A stretch of DNA of 21,653 nucleotides from Verrucomicrobiota bacterium (GTDB lineage: Bacteria; Verrucomicrobiota; Verrucomicrobiia; Chthoniobacterales; UBA10450), in the NCBI GenBank assembly GCA_003218815.1, contig QHON01000120.1, positions 1-21,653 of the forward strand, given 5' to 3'. A program made the translations under genes and the position numbers. Shown one piece after another: positions 8,065 through 15,476 of the stretch. Within the stretch, counting starts at the first letter, position 1. The number at the start of each line of letters is the position of its first letter. The notes beneath the pieces were generated by a model that was not told the origin of the DNA, searched no databases, and was given only the letters and a program-made list of their open reading frames with translations.

Positions 8065-8219
8065 GACGCTATATCATGGAAAGCCGGCGCACCAATTTGC
8101 AAAACAAAAAATGACTATGCGACGCTGGGGCCGTGCTCTGCAGAGCGATCGCCATGTTCTCGATGCTGCCCGCTCCAGCGACGACTTCGCTTAGGGAGGC
8201 GTTAAGCCTGACGATGTCG

Positions 8220-8618
8220 CTATGGTTCAGGAACGTTGAACCATTGCCCAAGACGTTGCTTCCGTTCTTCCAGCATTTGCCGCAATCGTTCCCGCTGGTC
8301 CGGCGTCAAAACCGGATTCATTCGATCCTGGGCACGATCGAGAATTCCTTCTATCTCACGTAAATCCAGCGCGCGCAGGTTGCGTAACTCATTATCCGCT
8401 TGCTCGATGATCGGCCTCAGCTTCTGATCCTGGTCCGGCGTGAGATGTAAATGTGCGAGCCAGCGGTCCACCGCAAAAGGCATTTCAGCTCGCATCTCGC
8501 TCCGCCGCGGCGTCTCATATTTCACCGCGCGGATCGTGAAAAATCCGCCGGTCACCGCGCCTGCGACAAAGATTGCAATCAACGTCAAAACGATTTTCCA
8601 TCGATCAAGCGCGTTCAT
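8220..8618 (-). CDS. Spy/CpxP-like (LTxxQ) periplasmic protein
   Basis: 132-residue protein with an N-terminal membrane anchor or signal (IVLTLIAIFVAGAVTGGFF) followed by an all-helical domain rich in Arg, Glu and Gln. Two LTxxQ-type motifs, HLTPDQDQKLRPI and LTPDQRERLRQML, are the hallmark of the Spy/CpxP/CnrR-like heavy-metal-resistance and envelope-stress chaperone superfamily. The start is the ATG at 8616-8618; an in-frame TTG at 8633 is less likely. The start codon overlaps the start codon of the divergent HAD gene (shared CATG at 8616-8619). Whether it senses stress, as a partner of a sigma factor, cannot be seen here. Confidence 0.85.
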   Translation of the reverse strand: MNALDRWKIVLTLIAIFVAGAVTGGFFTIRAVKYETPRRSEMRAEMPFAVDRWLAHLHLTPDQDQKLRPIIEQADNELRNLRALDLREIEGILDRAQDRMNPVLTPDQRERLRQMLEERKQRLGQWFNVPEP

Positions 8619-9300
8619 GGCTACTAAAGACAAAGAGAAACGGTTAAAAGCGATCTTTTTTGATGCGGTCGGAACACTCTTTTATCTAAGCAACACGGTA
8701 GGCGACCATTATGCATTGGTCGCCAAGGAAGTGGGATTGACGCTCGCTGCGCAGCAGCTCGATCGTGCGTTCTTCACCGCTTGGAAACGAATGTCGCCTC
8801 GCGCCGCCATCGATGGGCCGCGCGAAAATGACGACAAAGGGTGGTGGCGCGAACTTGTCGACATTGTGCTTGATCAGGTAGCGCCTTCATTGAGCGAACC
8901 TGATCGCGACAATTTCTTCGAGGTCGCCTACGAACATTTCGCTGAGGCCGGTGTTTGGGAGCTTTATCCGGAGGTTTTTGGTGTCTTGGAGAAATTAGAG
9001 CCGTGCTTTCAGCTCGCGGTGATTTCAAATTTTGATGGACGGTTGCGATTTATTCTGGAGCACCTCGGCGTTTCCAAGTTCTTCGCGCATGTTTTTGTTT
9101 CCAGTGAGATCGGCGCCGATAAACCCGATCCGGAGATTTTTCGCCGCGCGCTCAAGATTATTCGGCTTGAACCCGTTCAAGTGCTGCACGTCGGTGACGA
9201 TGCCGACCGCGACTGGAAAGCAGCCGCTGCGGCTGGGCTGGCGATTTTCAAGTTAGACCGGGAAAAGAATTCGTTGCGTAATTTGCTCGCGGCGGTTTAA
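8617..9300 (+). CDS. HAD-superfamily hydrolase, REG-2/HDHD3-like subfamily IA
   Basis: 227-residue phosphatase-like protein. Motif I is FFDAVGTLF: the nucleophile Asp is present, and the usual second Asp is replaced by Val, as in the REG-2-like (DREG-2) group. Motif II is VISNFD, the Lys of motif III is in GADKPDPEIF, and motif IV is VGDDADRDWKAAAAAGL. An all-helical cap lies between residues about 25 and 100. Substrate unknown. The frame is open upstream to 8440, but that extension lies over the Spy-like gene and is not HAD-like, so the ATG at 8617 is chosen. No leader is possible outside the neighbour's coding region, and no Shine-Dalgarno sequence is visible. Confidence 0.9.
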   Translation: MATKDKEKRLKAIFFDAVGTLFYLSNTVGDHYALVAKEVGLTLAAQQLDRAFFTAWKRMSPRAAIDGPRENDDKGWWRELVDIVLDQVAPSLSEPDRDNFFEVAYEHFAEAGVWELYPEVFGVLEKLEPCFQLAVISNFDGRLRFILEHLGVSKFFAHVFVSSEIGADKPDPEIFRRALKIIRLEPVQVLHVGDDADRDWKAAAAAGLAIFKLDREKNSLRNLLAAV

Positions 9301-9329
9301 CCACGAATGGGCGCGAATAAACACAAATT
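9299..9329. repeat. 9-nt periodic dispersed repeat, copy 1
   Basis: Begins at the HAD stop codon. CACGAATGG, GCGCGAATA and AACACAAAT follow each other with a 9-nt period, consensus near CRCGAATNN. The element at 19158-19186 has the same period and consensus. Repeats of this style are typical intergenic filler in verrucomicrobial genomes (family knowledge); function unknown. Confidence 0.5.
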
Positions 9330-9558
9330 AATTGAGAGCGTCGCGGCTCCGAGGCGCCCCATTCTACTTGGGCGGCAGTTGCTCTACCAGTTGAGCTATC
9401 CCGGCATTTAAATAGGAAGATTATGCTAGCGAGAGAGATTTCGGCTGCAATTTTCACGGTTCTATTCTACGGTTGGTCTTATCAGAGAGCGCAAAATCGA
9501 CGAAAATGCGGGACGCCTGCAGCGGGATGACTAAGCCACAACCGGTAGACAAGCCCTT
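9330..9558. other. Repeat-containing intergenic region before the dikinase operon
   Basis: After the 9-nt repeats comes a GC-rich palindromic stretch (about 9338-9375; CGCCC and GGGCG arms flank CATTCTACTT) that joins directly to the tRNA 5' half at 9376-9405. From 9406 to 9573 I see no gene, only an AT-richer stretch that presumably carries the operon promoter. Confidence 0.5.
9376..9405 (-). pseudogene. tRNA 5'-half fragment
   Basis: Read on the minus strand from 9405: acceptor-like GCCGGGA, TA, then a perfect D-arm GCTC-AACTGGTA-GAGC, A, and the beginning of an anticodon stem (ACTGC). It then turns into a GC-rich palindromic repeat. There is no anticodon loop and stem closure, no T-arm (no GGTTCGA-type sequence within 100 bp) and no 3' acceptor strand, so it is not a functional tRNA. 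The 5' half resembles a tRNA-Thr type, but identity cannot be fixed without the anticodon. Confidence 0.6.
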
Positions 9559-9573
9559 GTGAGTCGCGCAAGC

Positions 9574-11199
9574 ATGATAGCCAGACTCCGTTTTGAGCCG
9601 CCTGGGCCAGGATCGTGGTTGCAAGACCCAGTGCATATGCCGCGCCCGATGACGTGCTACTTCCAAGAGACTCATCCCCCCGCCTTCAAGAAGGGCACCA
9701 ACGACTTCGCCCGCTTCTACGGGTTGCTCATCGACGGCCTCCAAATGCGCTACGTAAACGGCTTCGGCTACCGCCAGGTGCTGCCGGTTCCGGACGCCGA
9801 AATCCCTGGGCGCTTTCAGCGAGCCGAACAGGTTTTCCCGCGAAAGCTCTGGCAGGAGCAGCTTCGCGACTGGGACGGGAATCGCAAACCATCCTCCATT
9901 GCCACGCACCGGGAACTGCAGGCCGTTAATCCGGACGCCCTCTCCGACGCGGAGTTGGTCGCCTATCTAACGCGCTGCCGCGATCATCATTCGGCCATGC
10001 TCGCCCAGCACATGCGGTTCACCGCCGGTGCCTTGCTCCCCACCGGGGACTTCCTCGCACACGTTGGGAACTGGACGGGCCTGCCGCCGTCCGACCTGCT
10101 GGGCTTGATGCGCGGGTCGGCAGTGGTGTCCGCGGGCGGCTCCGACGAGATGGAGCGCTTGAAGCGGGCGTTCGCCCAAGACTCTACAGCGCGCAAGCTT
10201 CTCGCATCCGACGGCGACCCCGCGCAAGTGCTCGCGAGCCTGCGTTCCCTCGGAGGCGAAGCAGGCGCGGCGATCTCCGGCTACCTCGACCTGGTCGGCA
10301 ACCGCCTCGTTGACGGCTTCGACATCGCCGAGCCCACAGCGTTCGAATTGCCCGACGCACTCGTTAGGGCAATGCGCATCGCCGTTTCCGGAGAAACCCA
10401 GGCCGCCTCGGACCTCGATGCCCGCATTGCCGAAGTCCGCGCCCAGGTCCCCGCAGCGCACCAAGCCGAGTTCGACGAACTGCTCGGCGAGGCCCGCCTC
10501 ACCTACCGCCTCCGCGACGAACGTGGCGTCTACAGCGACATCTGGGCCTCGGGCATAATGCGGCGCGCAGCCCTTGCGGCAGGCCGGCGGGTCGCGAGTC
10601 GCGGTCGCATCGCCAACCCTCAGCAGATGCTGGACGCCAGCCTCGACGAGATGTGCGCGCTGGTCACCGACGCCGGTGGCCCGTCCGCAGACGAACTCGC
10701 CAAGCGCACCGAATACCGCGCCACCTACACCGCCAAAGATGCTCCGCCCCTCCTCGGCCCTCCCGAACCGCCCCCGCCTGACCTCGCCGCGCTGCCGCCA
10801 TCAGTCGCCCGCGTCATGCGCGCAATCTTCATTGCCCTGGGCCACCTCTTCGGCAGTTCCCAAGCTCAGCACGAGGAAAAAGTCCTCCACGGGCTCGCCG
10901 CCAGCAAGGGTGTGTACGAAGGGCCGGCACGTCGCGTCTCCAGCCCGTCCCAGTTCGGCCGGATTGCTAAGGGTGACGTGCTCGTCACCGAGTCAACGAC
11001 CGAGGCCTTCAACATCCTCCTCCCACTCCTTGGCGGGATCGTCACTGACGCCGGCGGCCTCCTTTCACATGCGGCGATCATCTCGCGCGAGTACGGCATC
11101 CCTGGTGTCGTCGGCACCCGCGAGGCCACCGAACGCATCGCCGATGGCGTCCTTGTCCGCGTCGACGGCGATGCTGGCGAAGTCACGATGCTCGGGTAG
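9574..11199 (+). CDS. PEP-utilising (phosphohistidine) subunit of a split dikinase, rifampicin-phosphotransferase-like
   Basis: 541 residues. The first 380 residues correspond to the substrate-side region of rifampicin-phosphotransferase/PEP-synthase-like proteins: FEPPGPGSW, then HMPRPMTCYF and YVNGFGYRQV. A proline-rich linker (PPEPPPPDLAALPP) leads to the C-terminal swivelling PEP-utilising domain with the phosphohistidine motif GGLLSHAAIISREYGIPGVV, catalytic His near residue 499. There is no ATP-grasp domain and no pyruvate-binding barrel. The ATP-binding domain is the next gene, 2 bp downstream, so the two should form one dikinase (ATP to AMP + Pi, phosphoryl moved by His to an unknown acceptor). 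ATG at 9574 chosen; an in-frame GTG at 9559 is possible. GC-rich third positions differ from the flanking genes, suggesting transfer. Confidence 0.85.
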   Translation: MIARLRFEPPGPGSWLQDPVHMPRPMTCYFQETHPPAFKKGTNDFARFYGLLIDGLQMRYVNGFGYRQVLPVPDAEIPGRFQRAEQVFPRKLWQEQLRDWDGNRKPSSIATHRELQAVNPDALSDAELVAYLTRCRDHHSAMLAQHMRFTAGALLPTGDFLAHVGNWTGLPPSDLLGLMRGSAVVSAGGSDEMERLKRAFAQDSTARKLLASDGDPAQVLASLRSLGGEAGAAISGYLDLVGNRLVDGFDIAEPTAFELPDALVRAMRIAVSGETQAASDLDARIAEVRAQVPAAHQAEFDELLGEARLTYRLRDERGVYSDIWASGIMRRAALAAGRRVASRGRIANPQQMLDASLDEMCALVTDAGGPSADELAKRTEYRATYTAKDAPPLLGPPEPPPPDLAALPPSVARVMRAIFIALGHLFGSSQAQHEEKVLHGLAASKGVYEGPARRVSSPSQFGRIAKGDVLVTESTTEAFNILLPLLGGIVTDAGGLLSHAAIISREYGIPGVVGTREATERIADGVLVRVDGDAGEVTMLG

Positions 11200-11201
11200 A
11201 A

Positions 11202-12455
11202 GTGAAAAAGGTCGTCCCCTTCACGAAAGCCTGCGAGAGATCGCTCTTTGGATCCAAGGCCGTTGGACTGAGCGACGCCGCGCGCCAAGGTCTCCCGGTC
11301 CCCCCCGGCGTCGCGCTGTCGGGTGACTTGGTCGAGGCCGTCGCCTCGGGGGACGACAAGGCCATTGAAAAGCTGGCGAAGGCCATCGCTGCCTTGCCGC
11401 CTCCGTTTGCCGTCCGGTCGTCCGCCGTTGACGAAGACAGCGCGGCGGCGAGCTTCGCCGGCCAGCACCTGACCCTGCTCAACGTCCATTCGGCCGCCGA
11501 TGTCCCCGGCGCCGTCCGTGAAGTCTGGTGGTCTGCGAACTCCGACTCGGCCATCACGTACCGCCAGCGCGTGGGCCTGTTCACCCGGCCGAGCGTTGGG
11601 GTAGTAGTCCAGAGGCTCCTCAACCCCACCGCCGCCGGCGTCATGTTTACCGAGAATCCGGTCACCGGTGCTGATGAGCGCGTGATCGAAGCCAGTTGGG
11701 GTCTCGGTGAGGCCGTGGTCAACGGCCTTGTCGTCCCGGACCACTTCCGCCTCGACCGCTCCGGCCAAGTGCTGGAGTGCAAGGCCGGCCGCAAGAGCAT
11801 CGCGATCCGCTCGCTCCCGAATGGCGGCACCTTCGAGGAGCAAGTGCCGCCCGCGCAAGTGAACCAGATTTGCCTCGACGACGCCCAGCTCGCCGCGTTG
11901 GGCCAGCTCGCCCTGCAGTGCGAGAAGGTTTACGGCCCGCGGCGTGACATCGAATGGGCCCTCCAAAATGGGACGCTCTACCTCCTGCAGTGCCGCGCCA
12001 TCACCACTGGGAAGGCCCGTAGCGAGGCGCCACCGCCCGGCCCGCCCCCACGCGATCCCCTGGCCGCCCTTCAGCGCGTCCAGCTCTTCGCCGATCTTGA
12101 CCGGAGGCAGGCCGAACAAATCGCCCGCCTGTTTAAGCTACGCCCTTTCTCGAAGGGCGAGACCGTCATCATGGAAGGCTCCGGAGGCGCCGCCTTCTTC
12201 CTCATAGACTCCGGGGAGGCCACGGTCTCAAGCAAAGACGTCCAACTCGCCACCCTCGGCCCGGGCGACTACTTCGGCGAGATCGCCCTGATAGACGGTG
12301 GCCCCCGCTCGGCCACGGTGACTGCTGCTACCGACATGGTTTGCTATGGGCTCACCTTCTGGGAGTTTCGCCCGCTGGTCGAAAGGAACAGTGCCATCGC
12401 GTGGAAGCTTCTTCAGGCCCTAGCGAAGCGGTTGCGCGCCGCAGAGCCAAAATAG
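11202..12455 (+). CDS. ATP-binding subunit of a dikinase fused to a cyclic-nucleotide-binding domain
   Basis: 417 residues. Residues 1-268 are the PEP-synthase/PPDK N-terminal ATP-binding domain: FGSKAVGLSDAARQGLPVPP (ATP loop with Lys19), FAVRSSAVDEDSAAASFAGQ (72-87), the long TAAGVMFTENPVTG to GLGEAVVNGLVVPDHF region, and DIEWALQNGTLYLLQCRAIT. A proline-rich linker (277-287) joins it to a cNMP-binding domain (about 292-412) whose phosphate-binding cassette FGEIALIDGGPRSATV (358-373) keeps the Glu and Arg expected for cyclic nucleotide binding. No His domain is present; that is the preceding gene. The GTG start at 11202 lies 2 bp after its stop. Inferred: a cyclic-nucleotide-gated phosphotransferase. 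Followed by tRNA-Lys on the opposite strand. Confidence 0.88.
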   Translation: MKKVVPFTKACERSLFGSKAVGLSDAARQGLPVPPGVALSGDLVEAVASGDDKAIEKLAKAIAALPPPFAVRSSAVDEDSAAASFAGQHLTLLNVHSAADVPGAVREVWWSANSDSAITYRQRVGLFTRPSVGVVVQRLLNPTAAGVMFTENPVTGADERVIEASWGLGEAVVNGLVVPDHFRLDRSGQVLECKAGRKSIAIRSLPNGGTFEEQVPPAQVNQICLDDAQLAALGQLALQCEKVYGPRRDIEWALQNGTLYLLQCRAITTGKARSEAPPPGPPPRDPLAALQRVQLFADLDRRQAEQIARLFKLRPFSKGETVIMEGSGGAAFFLIDSGEATVSSKDVQLATLGPGDYFGEIALIDGGPRSATVTAATDMVCYGLTFWEFRPLVERNSAIAWKLLQALAKRLRAAEPK

Positions 12456-12476
12456 CACCGGGCATATTACAGAGGG

Positions 12477-12549
12477 TGGGTCGGCCGGGACTCGAACCCG
12501 GAACCAACGCCTTAAAAGGGCGCTGCTCTACCGATTGAGCTACCGACCC
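12477..12549 (-). tRNA. tRNA-Lys(TTT)
   Basis: Complete cloverleaf on the minus strand: acceptor GGGTCGG/CCGACCC, D-arm GCTC...GAGC, anticodon stem GCGCC/GGCGT around loop CTTTTAA (anticodon TTT), 5-nt variable region, T-arm CCGGG-TTCGAGT-CCCGG, discriminator A at 12477. CCA is not encoded. Confidence 0.97.
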
Positions 12550-12612
12550 CGCGCGGAGCTTCACTTTCTAATGCCTGCGAGATTTTTCAATGTACAATGA
12601 GAGCCGCTAGGC

Positions 12613-13257
12613 GTGATCTCTCACCAATACAAATGCATTTTCGTAGAGGTACCCAAGACCGGCTCTACCAGCGTTCGGGCCATTCTCGGCAAAGCGTGGA
12701 AACCGCATCTCAACCTGTGGCAGGTCAAAAACCAGATGGAAACTTATTGGACGCGCTATGGCGGAAGAAAGAACCGGATTCTGGCGTCTCTCTATATGGT
12801 GCTTTCGGAAGAGCGCCGGAGAGAAATCGGGCGAAAGCAGTTCGAGACTTACTTTAAATTCGGATTTGTTCGCAACCCGTGGGACCGGATCGTCTCTCTC
12901 TACGAGCGCACCGAGGCGCTACAGCTCAAGGACAAGATGACTTTCGAAGAGTTTATCGACTGGATCCAGTACAGCAGCGCGACTTGTGTTCACTCCTCCC
13001 CGCATCGCTACCAGCTGGATTGGTTTGTTGATTCGAATGGCAATGTGCTCGCGGACTTCATTGGGAAATTCGAACGACTCGACGAGGACTGGGCTTTTGT
13101 GGCGCAAAAGCTCGGCATCACTGAGAACCTGCCCCATCGACGAGCTAATCCGCGGGCGCGACACTACACTGAGTATTACACTCCCAGAACAAGAGACATT
13201 ATCGCAACGAGATTCAAAGTAGATATCGACCGGTTTGGCTATGACTTCGCCGGATAA
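12613..13257 (+). CDS. Sulfotransferase family protein (Sulfotransfer_2-like), copy 1
   Basis: 214-residue PAPS-dependent sulfotransferase, cytosolic or membrane-peripheral, probably modifying a surface glycan. The 5'-phosphosulfate-binding loop is VEVPKTGSTSVRA near residues 11-23, and the 3'-phosphate-binding segment is FGFVRNPWDRIVSLY. A C-terminal ADFIGKFERLDEDW...RRANPRARHYTEYYTP region matches the family (IGRFE and HYxxYY elements). The start is a GTG at 12613, giving MISHQYK, the same beginning as the other two sulfotransferases nearby. The next gene's ATG lies 17 bases inside this gene's end, so the two are probably translated together. Acceptor unknown. Confidence 0.88.
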   Translation: MISHQYKCIFVEVPKTGSTSVRAILGKAWKPHLNLWQVKNQMETYWTRYGGRKNRILASLYMVLSEERRREIGRKQFETYFKFGFVRNPWDRIVSLYERTEALQLKDKMTFEEFIDWIQYSSATCVHSSPHRYQLDWFVDSNGNVLADFIGKFERLDEDWAFVAQKLGITENLPHRRANPRARHYTEYYTPRTRDIIATRFKVDIDRFGYDFAG

Positions 13258-13978
13258 AATAAAGGCGATCGTTCTGACCTGCGATCGATACCGCGCGATC
13301 ACACAGCATTTGATTTTCCAGTATCATCGGCTGTGGCCAGATCATCCGTTCGTCTTCCACATTCCGTATCAGGAATTGGGCGGAGTCGATAGCGAACGGA
13401 TCAGATATCACACATGCCCTGCAGATATTAAGGGAACAGTCCTACATTTGCTCGCGGATATCGACGATGAAGAATGGATTTACTGGTGCGTGGACGACAA
13501 ATATCCGATTCAGCTCGTGACTAACAAAATTGCGAGCCTGATTTCTCACGCAATGCGTTCGCCAGAGGTAGACGGTCTTTTGTTTTGCCGATGCAGAGCG
13601 ACACTGACCACTCCCAAAGCTGCCCTTTATCCCCATAAGATCAAAAATCCTTTCGGCGATATCTACCTCGAGCGGAAGGCTTGGTTTCAAATTTGGATTC
13701 ATCAGCTCCTGCGCGCCAAAGTGCTGCGGTACCTGTTCACCCACCTGCCAGACCACATTCCCAGTGCCAAGGCGATGGATGAGCTAAAAAACGATGTACC
13801 GAAACTGGCTGAGCACCGGTTGTTCGTGACCAGGGAAAATTTTGCAGTCTTTGGAGAAAGCACGCAGAGAGGGGTGATTACGCAAAATTGCTACGAGAGC
13901 ATTCTGGCGAGTGGCATTAAGTTGCCGGAATGGTTTCAACATCCAAGCGGGCAATATGTAACACTTGGAAAGTTGTAG
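13241..13978 (+). CDS. Putative glycosyltransferase-like protein
   Basis: 245 residues, not confidently assigned. The beginning KAIVLTCDRYRAITQHLI has the look of a GT-A nucleotide-sugar transferase first strand and loop, and EEWIYWCVDDKYPI (about 80-93) has an aromatic strand followed by Asp-Asp like the DxD metal site of such enzymes. The rest is mixed alpha/beta with no membrane segment. Context supports a glycan role: it overlaps an upstream sulfotransferase by 17 bp, and two further sulfotransferases follow. The ATG at 13241 is preferred over the in-frame TTG at 13235. The stop at 13978 lies only 4 bp from the end of the convergent sulfotransferase. Confidence 0.6.
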   Translation: MTSPDKIKAIVLTCDRYRAITQHLIFQYHRLWPDHPFVFHIPYQELGGVDSERIRYHTCPADIKGTVLHLLADIDDEEWIYWCVDDKYPIQLVTNKIASLISHAMRSPEVDGLLFCRCRATLTTPKAALYPHKIKNPFGDIYLERKAWFQIWIHQLLRAKVLRYLFTHLPDHIPSAKAMDELKNDVPKLAEHRLFVTRENFAVFGESTQRGVITQNCYESILASGIKLPEWFQHPSGQYVTLGKL

Positions 13979-13982
13979 GTGC

Positions 13983-14588
13983 TCAATCAAAGGTGTAGCC
14001 AAACCGTTCGATCTCGGGTGCAAAGCGTTCTCTTACCAACTCGCGAAGCTCATCGTTGTAATATTTCGAATAATGTTCGCGGTTCGAACGGTTATACTGT
14101 GGCAGAGGCGGAGCCGCGATCCCTAGAGTCGTGCAGACGACGCGGAAGTCGTCTGCTAAACTTTCGAAGCGGATAATGTAATCCACGTTTGCGAACGGAT
14201 CGCCGTCGCCTTTATCAAGCCGCAGGTAGTCCGCGACGGACAAGGCCTTCGAAATAACTTTTCTAAATTCTTTCCGATCCAGCTCGCTGACCTGCTGAGT
14301 TGGCCTGAAATAATAGGAGACCATCCGGTCCCATGGATTTCGCACGCAGGTAAACTTGTAAAGATTGCGAAACTGTTCATCTCCAAGAGCCGCCCGATAC
14401 TCGGCCAGCGTTGAGTGTTTCTTGATTTTGTAATTGGGATTGCGCAGCCCAAAGCGCTCAATCCCATCCTGCTCACTGCGTAAAGCGACGATTTGATCCT
14501 CGGAGTAGTCTCGAAGAACGCTTTGAATCGAGTTACCAGCCGTCTTCGGTATATGAACGAAAAGAAATCGTTTCTGAAAAGAGATCAT
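13983..14588 (-). CDS. Sulfotransferase family protein, copy 2
   Basis: 201 residues. The 5'-PSB loop is FVHIPKTAGNSIQSVL at the N-terminus, and the 3'-PB segment is FTCVRNPWDRMVSYYF near residue 80. DYIIRFESLADDF is the family's I-x-R/K-F/Y-E-x-L element, and NREHYSKYYNDE with RFGYTF closes the chain. Begins with an ATG at 14588, MISFQKRF. Divergent from copy 3, sharing a 110-bp intergenic region, and convergent with the glycosyltransferase-like gene. Resembles carbohydrate sulfotransferases of the Sulfotransfer_2 type; acceptor not predictable. Confidence 0.9.
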   Translation of the reverse strand: MISFQKRFLFVHIPKTAGNSIQSVLRDYSEDQIVALRSEQDGIERFGLRNPNYKIKKHSTLAEYRAALGDEQFRNLYKFTCVRNPWDRMVSYYFRPTQQVSELDRKEFRKVISKALSVADYLRLDKGDGDPFANVDYIIRFESLADDFRVVCTTLGIAAPPLPQYNRSNREHYSKYYNDELRELVRERFAPEIERFGYTFD

Positions 14589-14698
14589 TGGAAGGCGGGT
14601 GCAAGTTGCGACTATTCTTCAGTTGCGCGAGTAATCGCCGGCATTTACCAATCGTCCGATAGATTACGCTGCGTTTCCAGTCTCCTCGGCACCGGGCG

Positions 14699-15394
14699 AT
14701 GATCATTTCTCACAAATACAAGTTTATCTTTATCAAGACGGCAAAAACCGCCGGCACGAGCATTGAGGTTTTCCTTTCGAAACAATGTGGCCCCATGGAC
14801 ATCGTGACCCCGATCGCTCCCTCGATTGCGGGGCATAAGCCGCGCAACTATCAGGGATTTATCAATCCGATTCCCGAAATTCTTGAGAGGCCGACCAGAC
14901 TCTTTTCCGCACTGCGACAGACAATCACCAGTCGTGAGAAATTCTACAACCATATGCCGGCATCTCTCGTTCAAAAACGTGTTGCTGCCCGAGTTTGGAA
15001 AGCGTATTTCAAATTTTGCGTGGAAAGAAATCCGTGGGACAAAGTTTTGTCTCACTACCACATGCATGCCGTCCGGGAAGGTGGCTCGCTCTCGCTCGAC
15101 GAGTATCTCGCACGCGGTAGGTTTCCAATTAACCATTTTCGCTACACCGATCGCTCCGGTGCGAAAATTATCGTGGATCGAGTTCTCCGCTATGAAAACC
15201 TCCTTGCCGAGCTCGGCGAAGTGTTTTCGCAATTAGACATTCCCTTCCACGGGACGCTTGGTGTCAAAGCCAAGTCAGAATACCGCACTGATCGGACACC
15301 GTATCGCATGGTGTTTAACGACGAACAACGCAGAATCGTCGAGAACGCCTTTGCCAGAGAAATCGAATTGCACGGCTACCGTTTTGAGCCGTAG
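14699..15394 (+). CDS. Sulfotransferase family protein, copy 3
   Basis: 231 residues. Begins MIISHKYKFIFI, with TAKTAGTSIEVFL as the 5'-PSB loop: the usual Pro-Lys-Thr is Ala-Lys-Thr here. The 3'-PB segment is FCVERNPWDKVLSHY near residue 115. Between them is a longer insertion than in the other two copies (about residues 33-100, containing AGHKPRNYQGFI). DRVLRYENLLAEL and HGYRFEP complete the fold. ATG at 14699. The three sulfotransferases share ends and motifs but are clearly diverged, as expected for enzymes with different acceptors rather than a recent duplication. Confidence 0.88.
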   Translation: MIISHKYKFIFIKTAKTAGTSIEVFLSKQCGPMDIVTPIAPSIAGHKPRNYQGFINPIPEILERPTRLFSALRQTITSREKFYNHMPASLVQKRVAARVWKAYFKFCVERNPWDKVLSHYHMHAVREGGSLSLDEYLARGRFPINHFRYTDRSGAKIIVDRVLRYENLLAELGEVFSQLDIPFHGTLGVKAKSEYRTDRTPYRMVFNDEQRRIVENAFAREIELHGYRFEP

Positions 15395-15476
15395 CTGCGG
15401 CGCTAGCCTTGATTTAGGTTCGCGCTTGCTCTGATGCAGACTTGATTTCCGCCCGGCTTTTTACTTGGATCGCAGC

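Noticed and set aside
9335..9405. Complete minus-strand tRNA
   Set aside because: Only the acceptor 5' strand, D-arm and part of the anticodon stem exist; no T-arm or 3' acceptor strand.
10866..12119. 417-codon open frame on the minus strand
   Set aside because: Lies opposite the dikinase genes, whose motifs are unambiguous; high GC content removes stop codons from the antisense frames. Its protein is low-complexity with no family features.
9574..12455. Calling the operon rifampicin phosphotransferase or PEP synthase
   Set aside because: Domain order is reversed and split, the pyruvate barrel is absent, and no substrate-specific residues can be verified by eye; only family-level naming is safe.
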